Below, piece after piece: positions 1 through 7,867 of a DNA stretch of 25,892 nucleotides. The stretch covers positions 1-25,892 of the forward strand of contig JBELJZ010000025.1 of NCBI GenBank assembly GCA_042089915.1. The letters are read 5' to 3'. Within the stretch, counting starts at the first letter, position 1. Each line of letters opens with the position of its first letter. The notes beneath the pieces are model-generated. The model did not search any database and was not told the origin of the DNA. It saw nothing but the letters and a program-made list of their open reading frames with translations. Both the position numbers and the translations under genes were made by a program. This DNA comes from UBA8752 sp002172485. GTDB lineage: Bacteria; Bacteroidota; Bacteroidia; Flavobacteriales_D; Sanyastnellaceae.

Positions 1-358
1 AGGGCAGGTTCCTTCCCATGACACGCCGCTGCTGGACAATGTAGCTGCCGCCCATGGTGCCGAATTCACTTTTCAGGTCGCACGCACTGTCATATTCAAA
101 GACGCGTCCTGGCAGGATTTCTGGTTGAACGCCCACCACACCATTGCCGATGACCTTTCGTCTTTGGCCCATGGCATCCACGATGGTCCATTTGCGCTTC
201 AAGATGCGAATGGAGCTTTGGCTTCGGTTTTCAATGACAACGCGATAAGAGAAAATGAACCGCTGGTCTTCGGGGCGAGAGAATTCAGGCTCGAATCGGC
301 TGCGCACATGGACGCGAATTCCCTCTGTGGTGGCCCGATAGACTTTCGTGTGGCTCAT
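1..358 (-). CDS. apaG: ApaG domain protein (partial, C-terminus cut by window edge)
   Basis: The minus-strand frame from the ATG at 358 runs off the left edge after about 119 residues, against a usual family length near 125-130, so only the last few residues are missing. I translated it by hand. It shows the ApaG (DUF525) pattern: an N-terminal strand followed by RFIFSYRVVIEN, the segment KRKWTIVDAMGQ, then GVVGVQPEILPGRVFEYDS and GTMGGSYIVQ. ApaG is a small fibronectin-III-like beta-sandwich protein. In enterobacteria it is linked to Co2+/Mg2+ resistance, but its biochemical role is unsettled. The gene lies 46 bp downstream of the T9SS plug gene on the same strand. The gap is AT-rich and may hold its own promoter (an ACTTGAC segment lies about 20 nt before a TAAATTG segment), but the match is weak. 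No ATG lies further upstream in frame. Confidence 0.88.
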   Translation of the reverse strand, partial: MSHTKVYRATTEGIRVHVRSRFEPEFSRPEDQRFIFSYRVVIENRSQSSIRILKRKWTIVDAMGQRRKVIGNGVVGVQPEILPGRVFEYDSACDLKSEFGTMGGSYIVQQRRVMGRNLP

Positions 359-404
359 GCCTTCAATTTATTAAAAATGAAGACGAAAGTCAAGTAATCA
401 TAGA

Positions 405-1706
405 TTAATTTAAGTCGATTGCTTCGAATCCGATGATGCGATCCTCCCCATCCTGAGCCGGTGCGTGCACCCAAATGTGGTATCGGTTGGGCGTGCCGCT
501 GTGGCTCCCTTCGAAGCTTTGTAAGATGCCTGTCTCGGCCACGGAGACATATTGATAATCGACCCAACCTTGTTTCAGTCGGGTGGTCAGGCGGTACTCC
601 AATCGGTCCGCATCGTATCCCATGCGAAAGGCGGGATCCAGTGTCCAACCGGACAGCGCGCCAAACACAAAGACTTCCGGCACTTCGCCGAAGTTCTTGT
701 GGTCCAATCGAAACGTGACGTCCAGGTACTCTGAAGTCAGTTCGACATCATCGAAGCGGTCGTTGTGGACGGTGAAGGCCCCTTTGAGGTCGGGCCGGGA
801 GGTCTGCAGCTTGAATCGGCGTGAAGCGTCGCGTCCAAGCTGGAACTGCCAGGGCAACCCGCTGCCCGCATCGGGTTCGGTCATCTTCTCGATGCCCGGA
901 GCCAAATAGGCGAGCGACTTGAGGTCCGCCGAACGCCAACGGTCTCCGCCATCAAAAGTCAACGCTGGATCCAATGAGAAGGTCAGAAACTCACCGCGCA
1001 GTTGGTTGGCCTGGATGTCGTGAACGGCGTGGAGCCAATCGCCGTTTTGCATCACGCTGAGGCGCACCTCTTGCATGGGGTTGAACCAGCGGTGTCCGGG
1101 CAGCAGCTCGACCTCGGCCTCGACGCGTTGGTGCGTGGGCACCTTGTCGGCCTGCATGGGGCGACGCAGGTTGGGTTGGACATTGGACAGACGCTCGTAC
1201 ACCACGAGTCGGCGCAGGATGATCACGGCATCCGGGTCTCCGGCGTCGTGCACGATAAGCAGGTAGTGTCCACTTCGGGTGGGGCGCAAATCCCGGGAGG
1301 GAATGGGCGAGGAGACGTGGGCGAATGGAATGGCGCCGCCAAAGCTGTTCTCGACTTGATCCAGGTCGTCCGGTGCCCAGCCTTCGAGAAAATCCCAATC
1401 GGTCAAATCTGAGAAGCCCGACCAGTCCGAGAGGCAATGCACCATGGTCCATTCGTGGTCGGGCCAGTCGCCGCTGAGGTCGTCATAGCGCAGCACCAAA
1501 CCGGCGTCGCCACCCAGTTCCATGAACGGGCCACCCAGCGGCGCACCAGGAGGATGCAGGCGAACCGATTTGATGTGCGGGGCGGTGAACGCCACGGGCA
1601 CCTGAGCGGAGGCTTCGGCGACAAGGCCGAACACGCCCAGTAGGGCCAAGCATATGGCATGGATTACCTGCCGTCTGTAGGGAGAAAAATGGAACGGGTA
1701 CACCAT
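405..1706 (-). CDS. Type IX secretion system plug protein (DUF5103 family)
   Basis: The product is 433 residues with a signal peptide: basic RRQ at 11-13, a hydrophobic stretch to about 30, and likely cleavage after EASA at 34. The body matches the DUF5103 / T9SS plug layout: an N-terminal beta-sandwich containing LRYDDLSGDWPDHEWTMVHC, then WDFLEGW, and the SGHYLLIVHD segment before the RRLVVYE strand, followed by a second beta-rich half ending near residue 433. In Flavobacterium johnsoniae the plug protein closes the periplasmic side of the giant SprA translocon pore. That role is known for the family and inferred here. It implies the organism has a T9SS, which fits the secreted repeat proteins elsewhere in the window. 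It is divergent from nqrA. A TAATTTCG near-match to the -7 consensus sits only 1 nt before the ATG, too close to be trusted. No alternative ATG is available near the start. Confidence 0.82.
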   Translation of the reverse strand: MVYPFHFSPYRRQVIHAICLALLGVFGLVAEASAQVPVAFTAPHIKSVRLHPPGAPLGGPFMELGGDAGLVLRYDDLSGDWPDHEWTMVHCLSDWSGFSDLTDWDFLEGWAPDDLDQVENSFGGAIPFAHVSSPIPSRDLRPTRSGHYLLIVHDAGDPDAVIILRRLVVYERLSNVQPNLRRPMQADKVPTHQRVEAEVELLPGHRWFNPMQEVRLSVMQNGDWLHAVHDIQANQLRGEFLTFSLDPALTFDGGDRWRSADLKSLAYLAPGIEKMTEPDAGSGLPWQFQLGRDASRRFKLQTSRPDLKGAFTVHNDRFDDVELTSEYLDVTFRLDHKNFGEVPEVFVFGALSGWTLDPAFRMGYDADRLEYRLTTRLKQGWVDYQYVSVAETGILQSFEGSHSGTPNRYHIWVHAPAQDGEDRIIGFEAIDLN

Positions 1707-1799
1707 GCGAAATTACCGGTTGTCCGAACTTCAGCACCGAATGTGGACAAGGGGGAGCAGGCTGTGCCCCTCGACCGGGTTAGATGGTCTTTCAGGCCA

Positions 1800-1807
1800 T
1801 ACATTTG
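1800..1807 (+). promoter_or_regulatory. Bacteroidota -7 promoter box for the nqr operon
   Basis: TACATTTG is a perfect match to the Bacteroidota -7 consensus TAnnTTTG. It lies 27 nt before the ATG at 1835. No convincing TTTG/TTG -33 element is seen 17-21 nt upstream. The box lies inside the longer in-frame reading possible from 1784, which argues that translation of nqrA begins at 1835. Confidence 0.55.
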
Positions 1808-1834
1808 CGGCGCAAATTCGCACGTATCCTGCAC

Positions 1835-3190
1835 ATGCCTGCACCCGTCAAGACCCGGAAAGGCCTGGACATTCGCCTCAAAGGCGGCGCCCACGGTGAC
1901 CTCCATGCCCTCTCCGCTGCAGATCGATTTTCGCTGCACCCCACCGATTTCCACGGCCTCATTCCCAAAATGGCCGTCAAGGCAGGCGCCTCTGTCCAGG
2001 CTGGGGATGTCCTGTTCACGGATAAGAAGAATTCAGCCATCCAATTCGTCAGTGCCATCTCTGGCACGGTCCAAGAGCCGGTTCGCGGCGAAAAGCGCCG
2101 CATCCTGCGCGTGGACGTCGTGGCTGGAGGAGAAGGGGAAACTACCTTCCAGGGCCTCTCGGCGGGCAGTGCTTCCGCTGAAGACGTGCGAAGTGCCATG
2201 CTTGCCCATGGTTTCTGGCCCATGCTCCGCCAGCGTCCCTTCGACGTGATGCCGGGGCCAGACAGCCAGCCGCGCGACATCTTCGTCAGCACCTTCGATA
2301 CCGCGCCACTCGCTCCCACGGCGGCGCAAGTGGTCGGTGACCGTCTGGATCAGGTGCGCCATGGGCTCGCCTTTCTGAACACCCTGTTGGGAGGCGGTAA
2401 GAAGGTTCAACTCGGTGTCCGTTCTGGTGACAACACGTTCGACGTCATGTCCGAGGCGGACATCACCGCATTCGCCGGACCTCACCCGGTTGGCAACGTG
2501 GGCGTGCAAATCCACAGTGTGGCCCCGATGAACAAGGGCGAAGAAGTGTGGACGCTCAGCATCCAGGACGTCGCCAACATCGGCGAGGGCCTGTCCGCTG
2601 GCCGCTACGTGGGACGTCGGGTGGTGGCGCTGACGGGAAGCCGCAGCCAGCCTGCACTCTTGTCCACCACCATCGGTACTCCGATGGCCGACCTCGTTCA
2701 GGACCGCGTCTTGATGGAAGACACCCGCGTCATTTCCGGCAACGTCCTCACAGGCACTCAGCGTGGAGAGGACGGCGCACTTGGGTTCTTCGACCAACAG
2801 GTCACCTGCATCCCCGAAGGCCACGAGCCGCTGTTCTTCTTGACCAAGGGCTGGCTCGGTCCTGGCCTCGACAAGTTCAGCGCCTCCCGCGCCTTCCCGA
2901 CGTGGCTGATGCCGAAGTCCAAGGAATTCGACCTCAACACCAACAACAATGGAGAGGAGCGGGCCTTCGTGGTCAGCGGCCAGTACGACGCCGTGTTCCC
3001 CTTTGACATTTACCCAGTCCAGCTCATCAAGTCCATCATGGTCGGCGACATCGACCGGATGGAGAAGCTTGGGATCTACGAAGTGGCCCCTGAGGACTTC
3101 GCCCTGTGCGAATACGTCTGTACGTCCAAGCTTGCTGTCCAGGACATGGTTCGGAAGGGTTTGGATCAAATGATCGCCGAATTCGCCTGA
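1835..3190 (+). CDS. nqrA: Na+-translocating NADH:quinone oxidoreductase subunit A
   Basis: NqrA is the cytoplasmic subunit without redox cofactor at the quinone-reducing end of the Na+-NQR complex, which couples NADH oxidation to Na+ export. The frame could begin at 1784, but the ATG at 1835 gives the expected N-terminus (KTRKGLDI, like the KIKKGLDL start of other NqrA proteins) and 451 residues, close to the usual ~447. The 1784 version would also place the -7 box inside the gene. Recognisable segments are FHGLIPKMAVKAGASVQAGD near the start (a biotinyl/lipoyl-like fold region), VQIHSVAPMNKGEEVWTLSIQD in the middle, and the C-terminal ALCEYVCTSKLAVQDMVRKG. It is the first of seven co-directional genes and is followed by nqrB after 26 bp. 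Confidence 0.95.
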   Translation: MPAPVKTRKGLDIRLKGGAHGDLHALSAADRFSLHPTDFHGLIPKMAVKAGASVQAGDVLFTDKKNSAIQFVSAISGTVQEPVRGEKRRILRVDVVAGGEGETTFQGLSAGSASAEDVRSAMLAHGFWPMLRQRPFDVMPGPDSQPRDIFVSTFDTAPLAPTAAQVVGDRLDQVRHGLAFLNTLLGGGKKVQLGVRSGDNTFDVMSEADITAFAGPHPVGNVGVQIHSVAPMNKGEEVWTLSIQDVANIGEGLSAGRYVGRRVVALTGSRSQPALLSTTIGTPMADLVQDRVLMEDTRVISGNVLTGTQRGEDGALGFFDQQVTCIPEGHEPLFFLTKGWLGPGLDKFSASRAFPTWLMPKSKEFDLNTNNNGEERAFVVSGQYDAVFPFDIYPVQLIKSIMVGDIDRMEKLGIYEVAPEDFALCEYVCTSKLAVQDMVRKGLDQMIAEFA

Positions 3191-3216
3191 CCGCAACCCA
3201 GTAGAAGCACATCATC

Positions 3217-4467
3217 ATGAAGGCACTGCACAATCTCATCGAAGAGCGCGTCAAGCCCAACTTCACCGGAGAGGGCAAACTCAAGCGCTTCTGGGTCGTC
3301 TTTGACGCCCTGGAGACCTTCCTCTTCACCCCGGGTCACACCACCTCCAAGGGGGTGCACGTCCGGGATGGCATCGACCTGAAGCGGACCATGTTCCTCG
3401 TCATCTTGGCCATGGTTCCGGCGCTGTTGTTCGGCACCTGGAACATTGGACACCAGTACTACCTCAGCCTCGGCGACATCACCACGGCGGATCCGTGGAA
3501 TGCCATGCTGCTCGACAAGTTGATCGTGGGCGCCATCAAAGTGGTCCCGCTCATCGTGGTCAGCTATGCGACGGGCCTCGGCATCGAATTCGTCATCGCG
3601 GGCATGAATGGCCACGCCATCAACGAGGGCTTCCTCGTGAGTGGCATGCTGATCCCGCTCATCATGCCGGTCGACGTCCCGCTGTGGATGGTCGCCGTCG
3701 CCACGGCCTTTGCGGTGCTCATCGCCAAGGAGGTCTTCGGCGGCACGGGCATGAACATCCTCAACGTGGCCCTCACGGCCCGCGCCTTCCTCTTCTTCGC
3801 TTACCCGAAGCAGATGTCCGGTGAAATCTGGATTCACGACGTCATGGCTTCCAAGGCCGGCGGCGCGCTGGCCGATGGGTACACCGGCGCCACGGCGCTG
3901 GGTCAATTGGCCAATACGGTGGGCCAGCCGGTCAACGGTGAAGTGTCCAATGGCGTCATGGCCATGTTCGCGGACGGCGGCATGTTCTCCTTCATGAACT
4001 GCTTCATTGGCACGATTCCCGGATCGGTGGCGGAAACGAGCGCCCTCGCGGCGCTCATCGGGGCAGCCCTCCTGATTTGGACGGGCATCGGCAGCTGGCG
4101 CATCATCTCCAGCTTCATCGTCGGAGGCCTCGTCATGGGCGTCATCTTCAATCAGCTCGGCCTCAACGCCTACATGACCATCGGACCGGTTCACCAAATT
4201 GTGATGGGCGGATTCATGTTCGGTGCGGTCTTTATGGCCACCGACCCTGTGAGCGCTGCTCAGACCAACACGGGCAAGTGGATTTACGGCTTCCTCGGCG
4301 GCTTCTTCTCCATCATGATCCGCGTCTTCAACCCGGCTTATCCCGAGGGCGTCATGATGGCCATCCTGTTCATGAACGTGATGGCCCCGACCATTGACCA
4401 CTACGTCGTTGAGGCCAACATCCGCCGTCGCGAAAAGCGCCTCACCGCCACCGCGGCCGTCGCCTGA
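3217..4467 (+). CDS. nqrB: Na+-translocating NADH:quinone oxidoreductase subunit B
   Basis: This 416-residue membrane subunit carries covalent FMN and riboflavin and forms part of the Na+ path and quinone site. The flavinylation motif is DGYTGATALG, the family's (S/T)GAT pattern, with the acceptor threonine at residue 226 (codon 3892-3894). The N-terminal cytoplasmic stretch (1-55) is followed by about ten hydrophobic segments, the first near LVILAMVPALLFG. The C-terminal segment NPAYPEGVMMAILFMNVMAP is typical of the NqrB/RnfD family. Length matches the family (~410-415). ApbE, encoded at the end of the operon, is the enzyme expected to attach FMN here. NqrC follows after 17 bp. Confidence 0.96.
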   Translation: MKALHNLIEERVKPNFTGEGKLKRFWVVFDALETFLFTPGHTTSKGVHVRDGIDLKRTMFLVILAMVPALLFGTWNIGHQYYLSLGDITTADPWNAMLLDKLIVGAIKVVPLIVVSYATGLGIEFVIAGMNGHAINEGFLVSGMLIPLIMPVDVPLWMVAVATAFAVLIAKEVFGGTGMNILNVALTARAFLFFAYPKQMSGEIWIHDVMASKAGGALADGYTGATALGQLANTVGQPVNGEVSNGVMAMFADGGMFSFMNCFIGTIPGSVAETSALAALIGAALLIWTGIGSWRIISSFIVGGLVMGVIFNQLGLNAYMTIGPVHQIVMGGFMFGAVFMATDPVSAAQTNTGKWIYGFLGGFFSIMIRVFNPAYPEGVMMAILFMNVMAPTIDHYVVEANIRRREKRLTATAAVA

Positions 4468-4484
4468 CCCTGAATTAAGACCAC

Positions 4485-5237
4485 ATGGCATTCAACAAGA
4501 ACTCCAACGGGTACACTTTCATCTTCGCCATCGTGATGGTGGTGATGGTGGGGGCGATCCTCGCTTCGCTGAGCCTTTCGCTCAAGCCGATGCAGAAGGC
4601 CAATGAGGCCGAGAAGAAGATGATGAACATCCTCGGTGCCATCGGCGTGCCGAGCGAGCGCGGAGCGGTCGAGCCGGTCTTCGCCGAGTACGTCACCGAA
4701 CGCATCGCCATCGACAGCGAGGGCCGTCAGGTCAACTCCATGTCCGGTGACGTGGATCCTGCAGATAAGAATGACCCCTTCAACATCGATGTCCAGAAGG
4801 ACTATCGCAGCAAGGCCCCAGCCAGCGAGTTGAATTTCCCGCTCTTCGTCTGCCAGATTGATGGACAGGACCTCTACGTGGTCCCCGTCGTGGGCAAAGG
4901 ACTCTGGGGACCGATTTGGGGTTTCGTCGCCCTCAAATCCGACATGGAGACCATTTATGGCGCCGTGTTTGACCACAAGACTGAAACTCCAGGCCTTGGA
5001 GCGGAGATCAAAGACAAGCCGTTCCAGAAGAAGTTCAACGATCCGGAGTATGTCAAGAAGATCAAGGGTGTCGCACCGCATTTCGCCGTGGTGAAAAGCG
5101 GCCTGAAGACCGACGAGTACAGCGTGGACGGCATCACCGGCGGAACGATCACCTCGAAGGGGGTGGGTGAAATGGTCGACCGGACCATGGGCATCTACCT
5201 CAAGTATTTCCAATCCGCTCCGAAAGCACAGAAGTGA
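4485..5237 (+). CDS. nqrC: Na+-translocating NADH:quinone oxidoreductase subunit C
   Basis: NqrC is a 250-residue subunit with one N-terminal membrane helix (about residues 9-31, YTFIFAIVMVVMVGAILASL) and a periplasmic FMN-binding domain. The flavinylation site reads DGITGGTITSKGV: residues 218-221 are TGGT, with glycine where the textbook (S/T)GAT motif has alanine. The acceptor is predicted to be Thr221. Substrate-side context GKGLWGPIWGFVALKSDMETI also matches the family (a conserved GLW...G...L segment). The stop codon overlaps the nqrD ATG by one base (TGATG), suggesting translational coupling. Confidence 0.95.
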   Translation: MAFNKNSNGYTFIFAIVMVVMVGAILASLSLSLKPMQKANEAEKKMMNILGAIGVPSERGAVEPVFAEYVTERIAIDSEGRQVNSMSGDVDPADKNDPFNIDVQKDYRSKAPASELNFPLFVCQIDGQDLYVVPVVGKGLWGPIWGFVALKSDMETIYGAVFDHKTETPGLGAEIKDKPFQKKFNDPEYVKKIKGVAPHFAVVKSGLKTDEYSVDGITGGTITSKGVGEMVDRTMGIYLKYFQSAPKAQK

Positions 5238-5929
5238 TGAGCACCGAAACGACCACCGCAGTCGAGAAGAAGGAGTCGCTGTTCTCAAAGAAGAACCGCA
5301 AGCTCCTGACCGATCCGCTCGACGACAGCAACCCCATCACGGTGCAGGTGCTCGGCATCTGTTCCGCCCTCGCCATCACGGTGCAGGTGCAGCAGGCCGT
5401 CATCATGTCTCTCGCCGTGCTCTTCGTGATGATTGGCGGAAATGTGATTGTGTCCCTGATGCGCAACATCATCCCGGACCGCATCCGCATCATCGTCCAG
5501 CTGGTGGTCATCGCCTCGCTGGTGATCATCGTGGACGAGGTTCTGAAGGCCTACAGCCCGGACATCTCCGAGAAGCTGTCCGTCTTCGTGGGCCTCATCA
5601 TCACCAACTGCATCATCATGGGCCGCCTCGAGGCCTTTGCCCTCGGCAACAAGCCCGGTCCGTCCATGCTGGACGCCGTGGGCAACGCCATGGGATACGC
5701 GTGGATCCTGCTCGCCGTGGCCCTCGTCCGCGAGGTGTTCGGCAGCGGCGCCATCAGCTTCCCAGGTGTCGGCCAGGTGAAGTTCCTGCCCGAGGGCTGG
5801 TTCTACGCCAATGGCGGCTTCTACGAGAACAACAACCTGATGATTCTGCCGCCCATGGCGCTCATCACCGTGGGGGTGATCATCTGGATTCAACGTGCCC
5901 GCAACCGAAGCCTCATCGAGGAGAACTGA
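5237..5929 (+). CDS. nqrD: Na+-translocating NADH:quinone oxidoreductase subunit D
   Basis: This 230-residue subunit has six predicted membrane helices. The ATG at 5237 shares one base with the nqrC stop. A GTG one codon earlier (5234) is possible but less likely. NqrD and NqrE each donate two cysteines to an intramembrane [2Fe-2S] cluster that hands electrons from NqrF towards NqrC. Here the cysteines are Cys42 (LGICSALA) and Cys125 (ITNCIIMGR). Further family segments are EAFALGNKPGPSMLDAVGN and REVFGSGAI. The N-terminus has about 20 extra charged residues (KKESLFSKKNRK) compared with proteobacterial NqrD, consistent with a length of 230 rather than about 210. Confidence 0.95.
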   Translation: MSTETTTAVEKKESLFSKKNRKLLTDPLDDSNPITVQVLGICSALAITVQVQQAVIMSLAVLFVMIGGNVIVSLMRNIIPDRIRIIVQLVVIASLVIIVDEVLKAYSPDISEKLSVFVGLIITNCIIMGRLEAFALGNKPGPSMLDAVGNAMGYAWILLAVALVREVFGSGAISFPGVGQVKFLPEGWFYANGGFYENNNLMILPPMALITVGVIIWIQRARNRSLIEEN

Positions 5930-5948
5930 ACCCCAGACCTGAACTGAC

Positions 5949-6563
5949 ATGGAATACCTCAGCATTTTCGTCAAGGGCATCTTCGTGGAGAACATGATCT
6001 TCGCGTACTTCTTGGGCATGTGCTCGTACCTCGCCGTCTCCAAGACGGTGAAGACGGCCGTCGGCCTCGGATTCGCGGTGATCTTCGTTCTCGGCATCAC
6101 TGTCCCGATTAATTACCTCCTAGAGAACTTCGTCCTCAAGGAAGGCGCGCTCACCTGGCTCAGCCCGGCCTACGCCAACGTCGACCTCAGCTTCCTCAGC
6201 TTCATCATGTTCATCGCGGTCATCGCCTCCATGGTGCAGCTCGTCGAGATGATCGTTGAGAAGTTCGCCCCGGCCCTGTACGGCGCCCTCGGCATCTTCC
6301 TGCCGCTGATCGCCGTGAACTGCTCCATCCTCGGTGGCGCCCTCTTCATGCAGGAGCGCCAGTACCCGAGCATCGGCGAGGCCACCGTCTTCGGTCTCGG
6401 TTCCGGTGTAGGCTGGCTCCTGGCCATCGTGGCCATCGCCGCCATCCGCGAAAAGATCCGCTACTCCAACATCCCCGACCCACTCAAGGGCCTCGGCATC
6501 ACCTTCATCCTGACCGGCCTCATGGGCATGGCCTTCATGGCCTTCATGGGCATCGAAATCTGA
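5949..6563 (+). CDS. nqrE: Na+-translocating NADH:quinone oxidoreductase subunit E
   Basis: This 204-residue, six-helix membrane subunit is paralogous to NqrD and inserted in the opposite topology. It provides the other two ligands of the NqrD/NqrE [2Fe-2S] centre, here Cys25 (FLGMCSYLAV) and Cys125 (AVNCSILGG). The N-terminal MEYLSIFVKGIFVENMIFAY is close to textbook NqrE (FVKAVFIENMAL type). EKFAPALYGALGIFLPLI and FGLGSGVGWLLAIVAIAAIREK are also diagnostic, distinguishing it from the related RnfA. It is separated from nqrD by 19 bp and from nqrF by 8 bp. Confidence 0.96.
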   Translation: MEYLSIFVKGIFVENMIFAYFLGMCSYLAVSKTVKTAVGLGFAVIFVLGITVPINYLLENFVLKEGALTWLSPAYANVDLSFLSFIMFIAVIASMVQLVEMIVEKFAPALYGALGIFLPLIAVNCSILGGALFMQERQYPSIGEATVFGLGSGVGWLLAIVAIAAIREKIRYSNIPDPLKGLGITFILTGLMGMAFMAFMGIEI

Positions 6564-6571
6564 GCAAGATC

Positions 6572-7867
6572 ATGACCACCACGATTCTTCTCACCATCGC
6601 GTTCTTCCTGGCCGTCATCCTGCTGTTGGTCAGCTTGTTGCTGTTCGCGAAGTCCCGTCTGTCCCCGAGCGGCAAGCTCAAGCTCGTCATCAATGGCGAG
6701 CAGACCCTTGAGGTGGAGGGCGGCAGCACCCTGCTCACCACGCTCGGCAACGCTGGCGTGTTTCTTCCGTCCGCCTGCGGCGGCGGTGGCACCTGCGTGC
6801 AGTGCCGTTGCCAAGTCCCGGCCGGTGGCGGTTCCATCCTCCCGACGGAGGAGCCCCACTTCTCCCGCAAGGAGATCGCCGACCACTGGCGCCTCGGCTG
6901 CCAGGTCAAGGTCAAGGAGGACATGGAAATCCAAGTTCCCGAAGAGGTCTTTGGCATCAAGAAGTGGGAGTGCGAAGTCGTCTCCAACTACAACGTGGCC
7001 AGCTTCATCAAGGAGTTCGTCGTCCGGTTGCCGGAGGGTGAGACCCTCGACTTCGAGGCCGGCGGCTACATCCAAGTGGACGTGCCGACCACGACGGTCG
7101 AGTACAAGGACATCGACATCACTGCTCACCCTGAGCACCACAAGGACCCGAACACTTTCCAGAGCGAGTGGGACAAGTTCGGCCTGTGGGACCTCAAGAT
7201 GGTCAACGACGAGCCGATCGTCCGCGCGTATTCTATGGCCAACCACCCGGCCGAGGGCAACATCGTGATGCTCAACATCCGGATCGCCACCCCGCCGTGG
7301 GACCGCGCCCGCAATGCTTGGATGAACGTCAACCCCGGGATCTGTTCCAGCTACGTGTTTGGATGCAAGCCCGGCGACAAGTGCACCATCAGCGGACCTT
7401 ATGGCGAGTTCTTCATCAAGGAAACGGACGCCGAAATGGTGTACATCGGTGGTGGTGCCGGCATGGCGCCCATGCGCAGCCACCTCTTCCACCTGTTCCA
7501 CACCGTGAAGACCGGCCGCAAGGTGACCTTCTACTACGGAGGCCGCTCCCGCCGGGAACTGTTCTATCTCGAGGACTTCCGTAAGATTGAGGCGGAGTTC
7601 CCCAACTTCCGTTTCCACGTGGTCCTGAGCGACCCGTCAGAGGAGGATCAATGGAACGAAAAGAAGAGCATTGACGACGAGGGAGATGGCTTCCTCGGTT
7701 TCGTGCACAACGCGGTGATCGAGCATCACCTCAAGCCGCACGAGGCGCCAGAAGACATTGAGTTCTATTTCTGCGGACCTCCGCTCATGAACCAAGCCGT
7801 CCTCAAGATGTGCGACGATTGGGGCGTGCCGCCGGAGAACGTGGCCTTCGACGACTTCGGAGGATGA
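6572..7867 (+). CDS. nqrF: Na+-translocating NADH:quinone oxidoreductase subunit F (NADH dehydrogenase)
   Basis: NqrF is the NADH-oxidising entry point of the pump, with 431 residues here. Domains in order: an N-terminal membrane helix (about 5-26); a plant-ferredoxin-type [2Fe-2S] domain with Cys69, Cys75, Cys78 and Cys110 (CX5CX2CX31C); an FAD domain with the RAYSMANHP motif at 218-226; and an NADH-binding domain with GGGAGMAPMRSH at 293-304 and CGPPLMNQAV at 401-410, ending in the conserved AFDDFGG. The domain order separates it from soluble ferredoxin reductases. Its stop codon overlaps the apbE start (ATGA), which places the flavin transferase under the same message. Confidence 0.97.
   Translation: MTTTILLTIAFFLAVILLLVSLLLFAKSRLSPSGKLKLVINGEQTLEVEGGSTLLTTLGNAGVFLPSACGGGGTCVQCRCQVPAGGGSILPTEEPHFSRKEIADHWRLGCQVKVKEDMEIQVPEEVFGIKKWECEVVSNYNVASFIKEFVVRLPEGETLDFEAGGYIQVDVPTTTVEYKDIDITAHPEHHKDPNTFQSEWDKFGLWDLKMVNDEPIVRAYSMANHPAEGNIVMLNIRIATPPWDRARNAWMNVNPGICSSYVFGCKPGDKCTISGPYGEFFIKETDAEMVYIGGGAGMAPMRSHLFHLFHTVKTGRKVTFYYGGRSRRELFYLEDFRKIEAEFPNFRFHVVLSDPSEEDQWNEKKSIDDEGDGFLGFVHNAVIEHHLKPHEAPEDIEFYFCGPPLMNQAVLKMCDDWGVPPENVAFDDFGG

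Noticed and set aside
125..397. Plus-strand open frame of 90 residues at the left edge
   Set aside because: It is antisense to apaG, whose conserved motifs are clear on the minus strand.
1784..1834. Upstream extension of nqrA by 17 codons
   Set aside because: It contains the TACATTTG -7 box and does not fit the conserved NqrA N-terminus. The ATG at 1835 does.
2033..5288. Long His/Asp/Val-rich antisense open frames opposite nqrA, nqrB and nqrC
   Set aside because: They lie wholly opposite well-supported nqr genes, have shadow-like composition and match no protein family I know.
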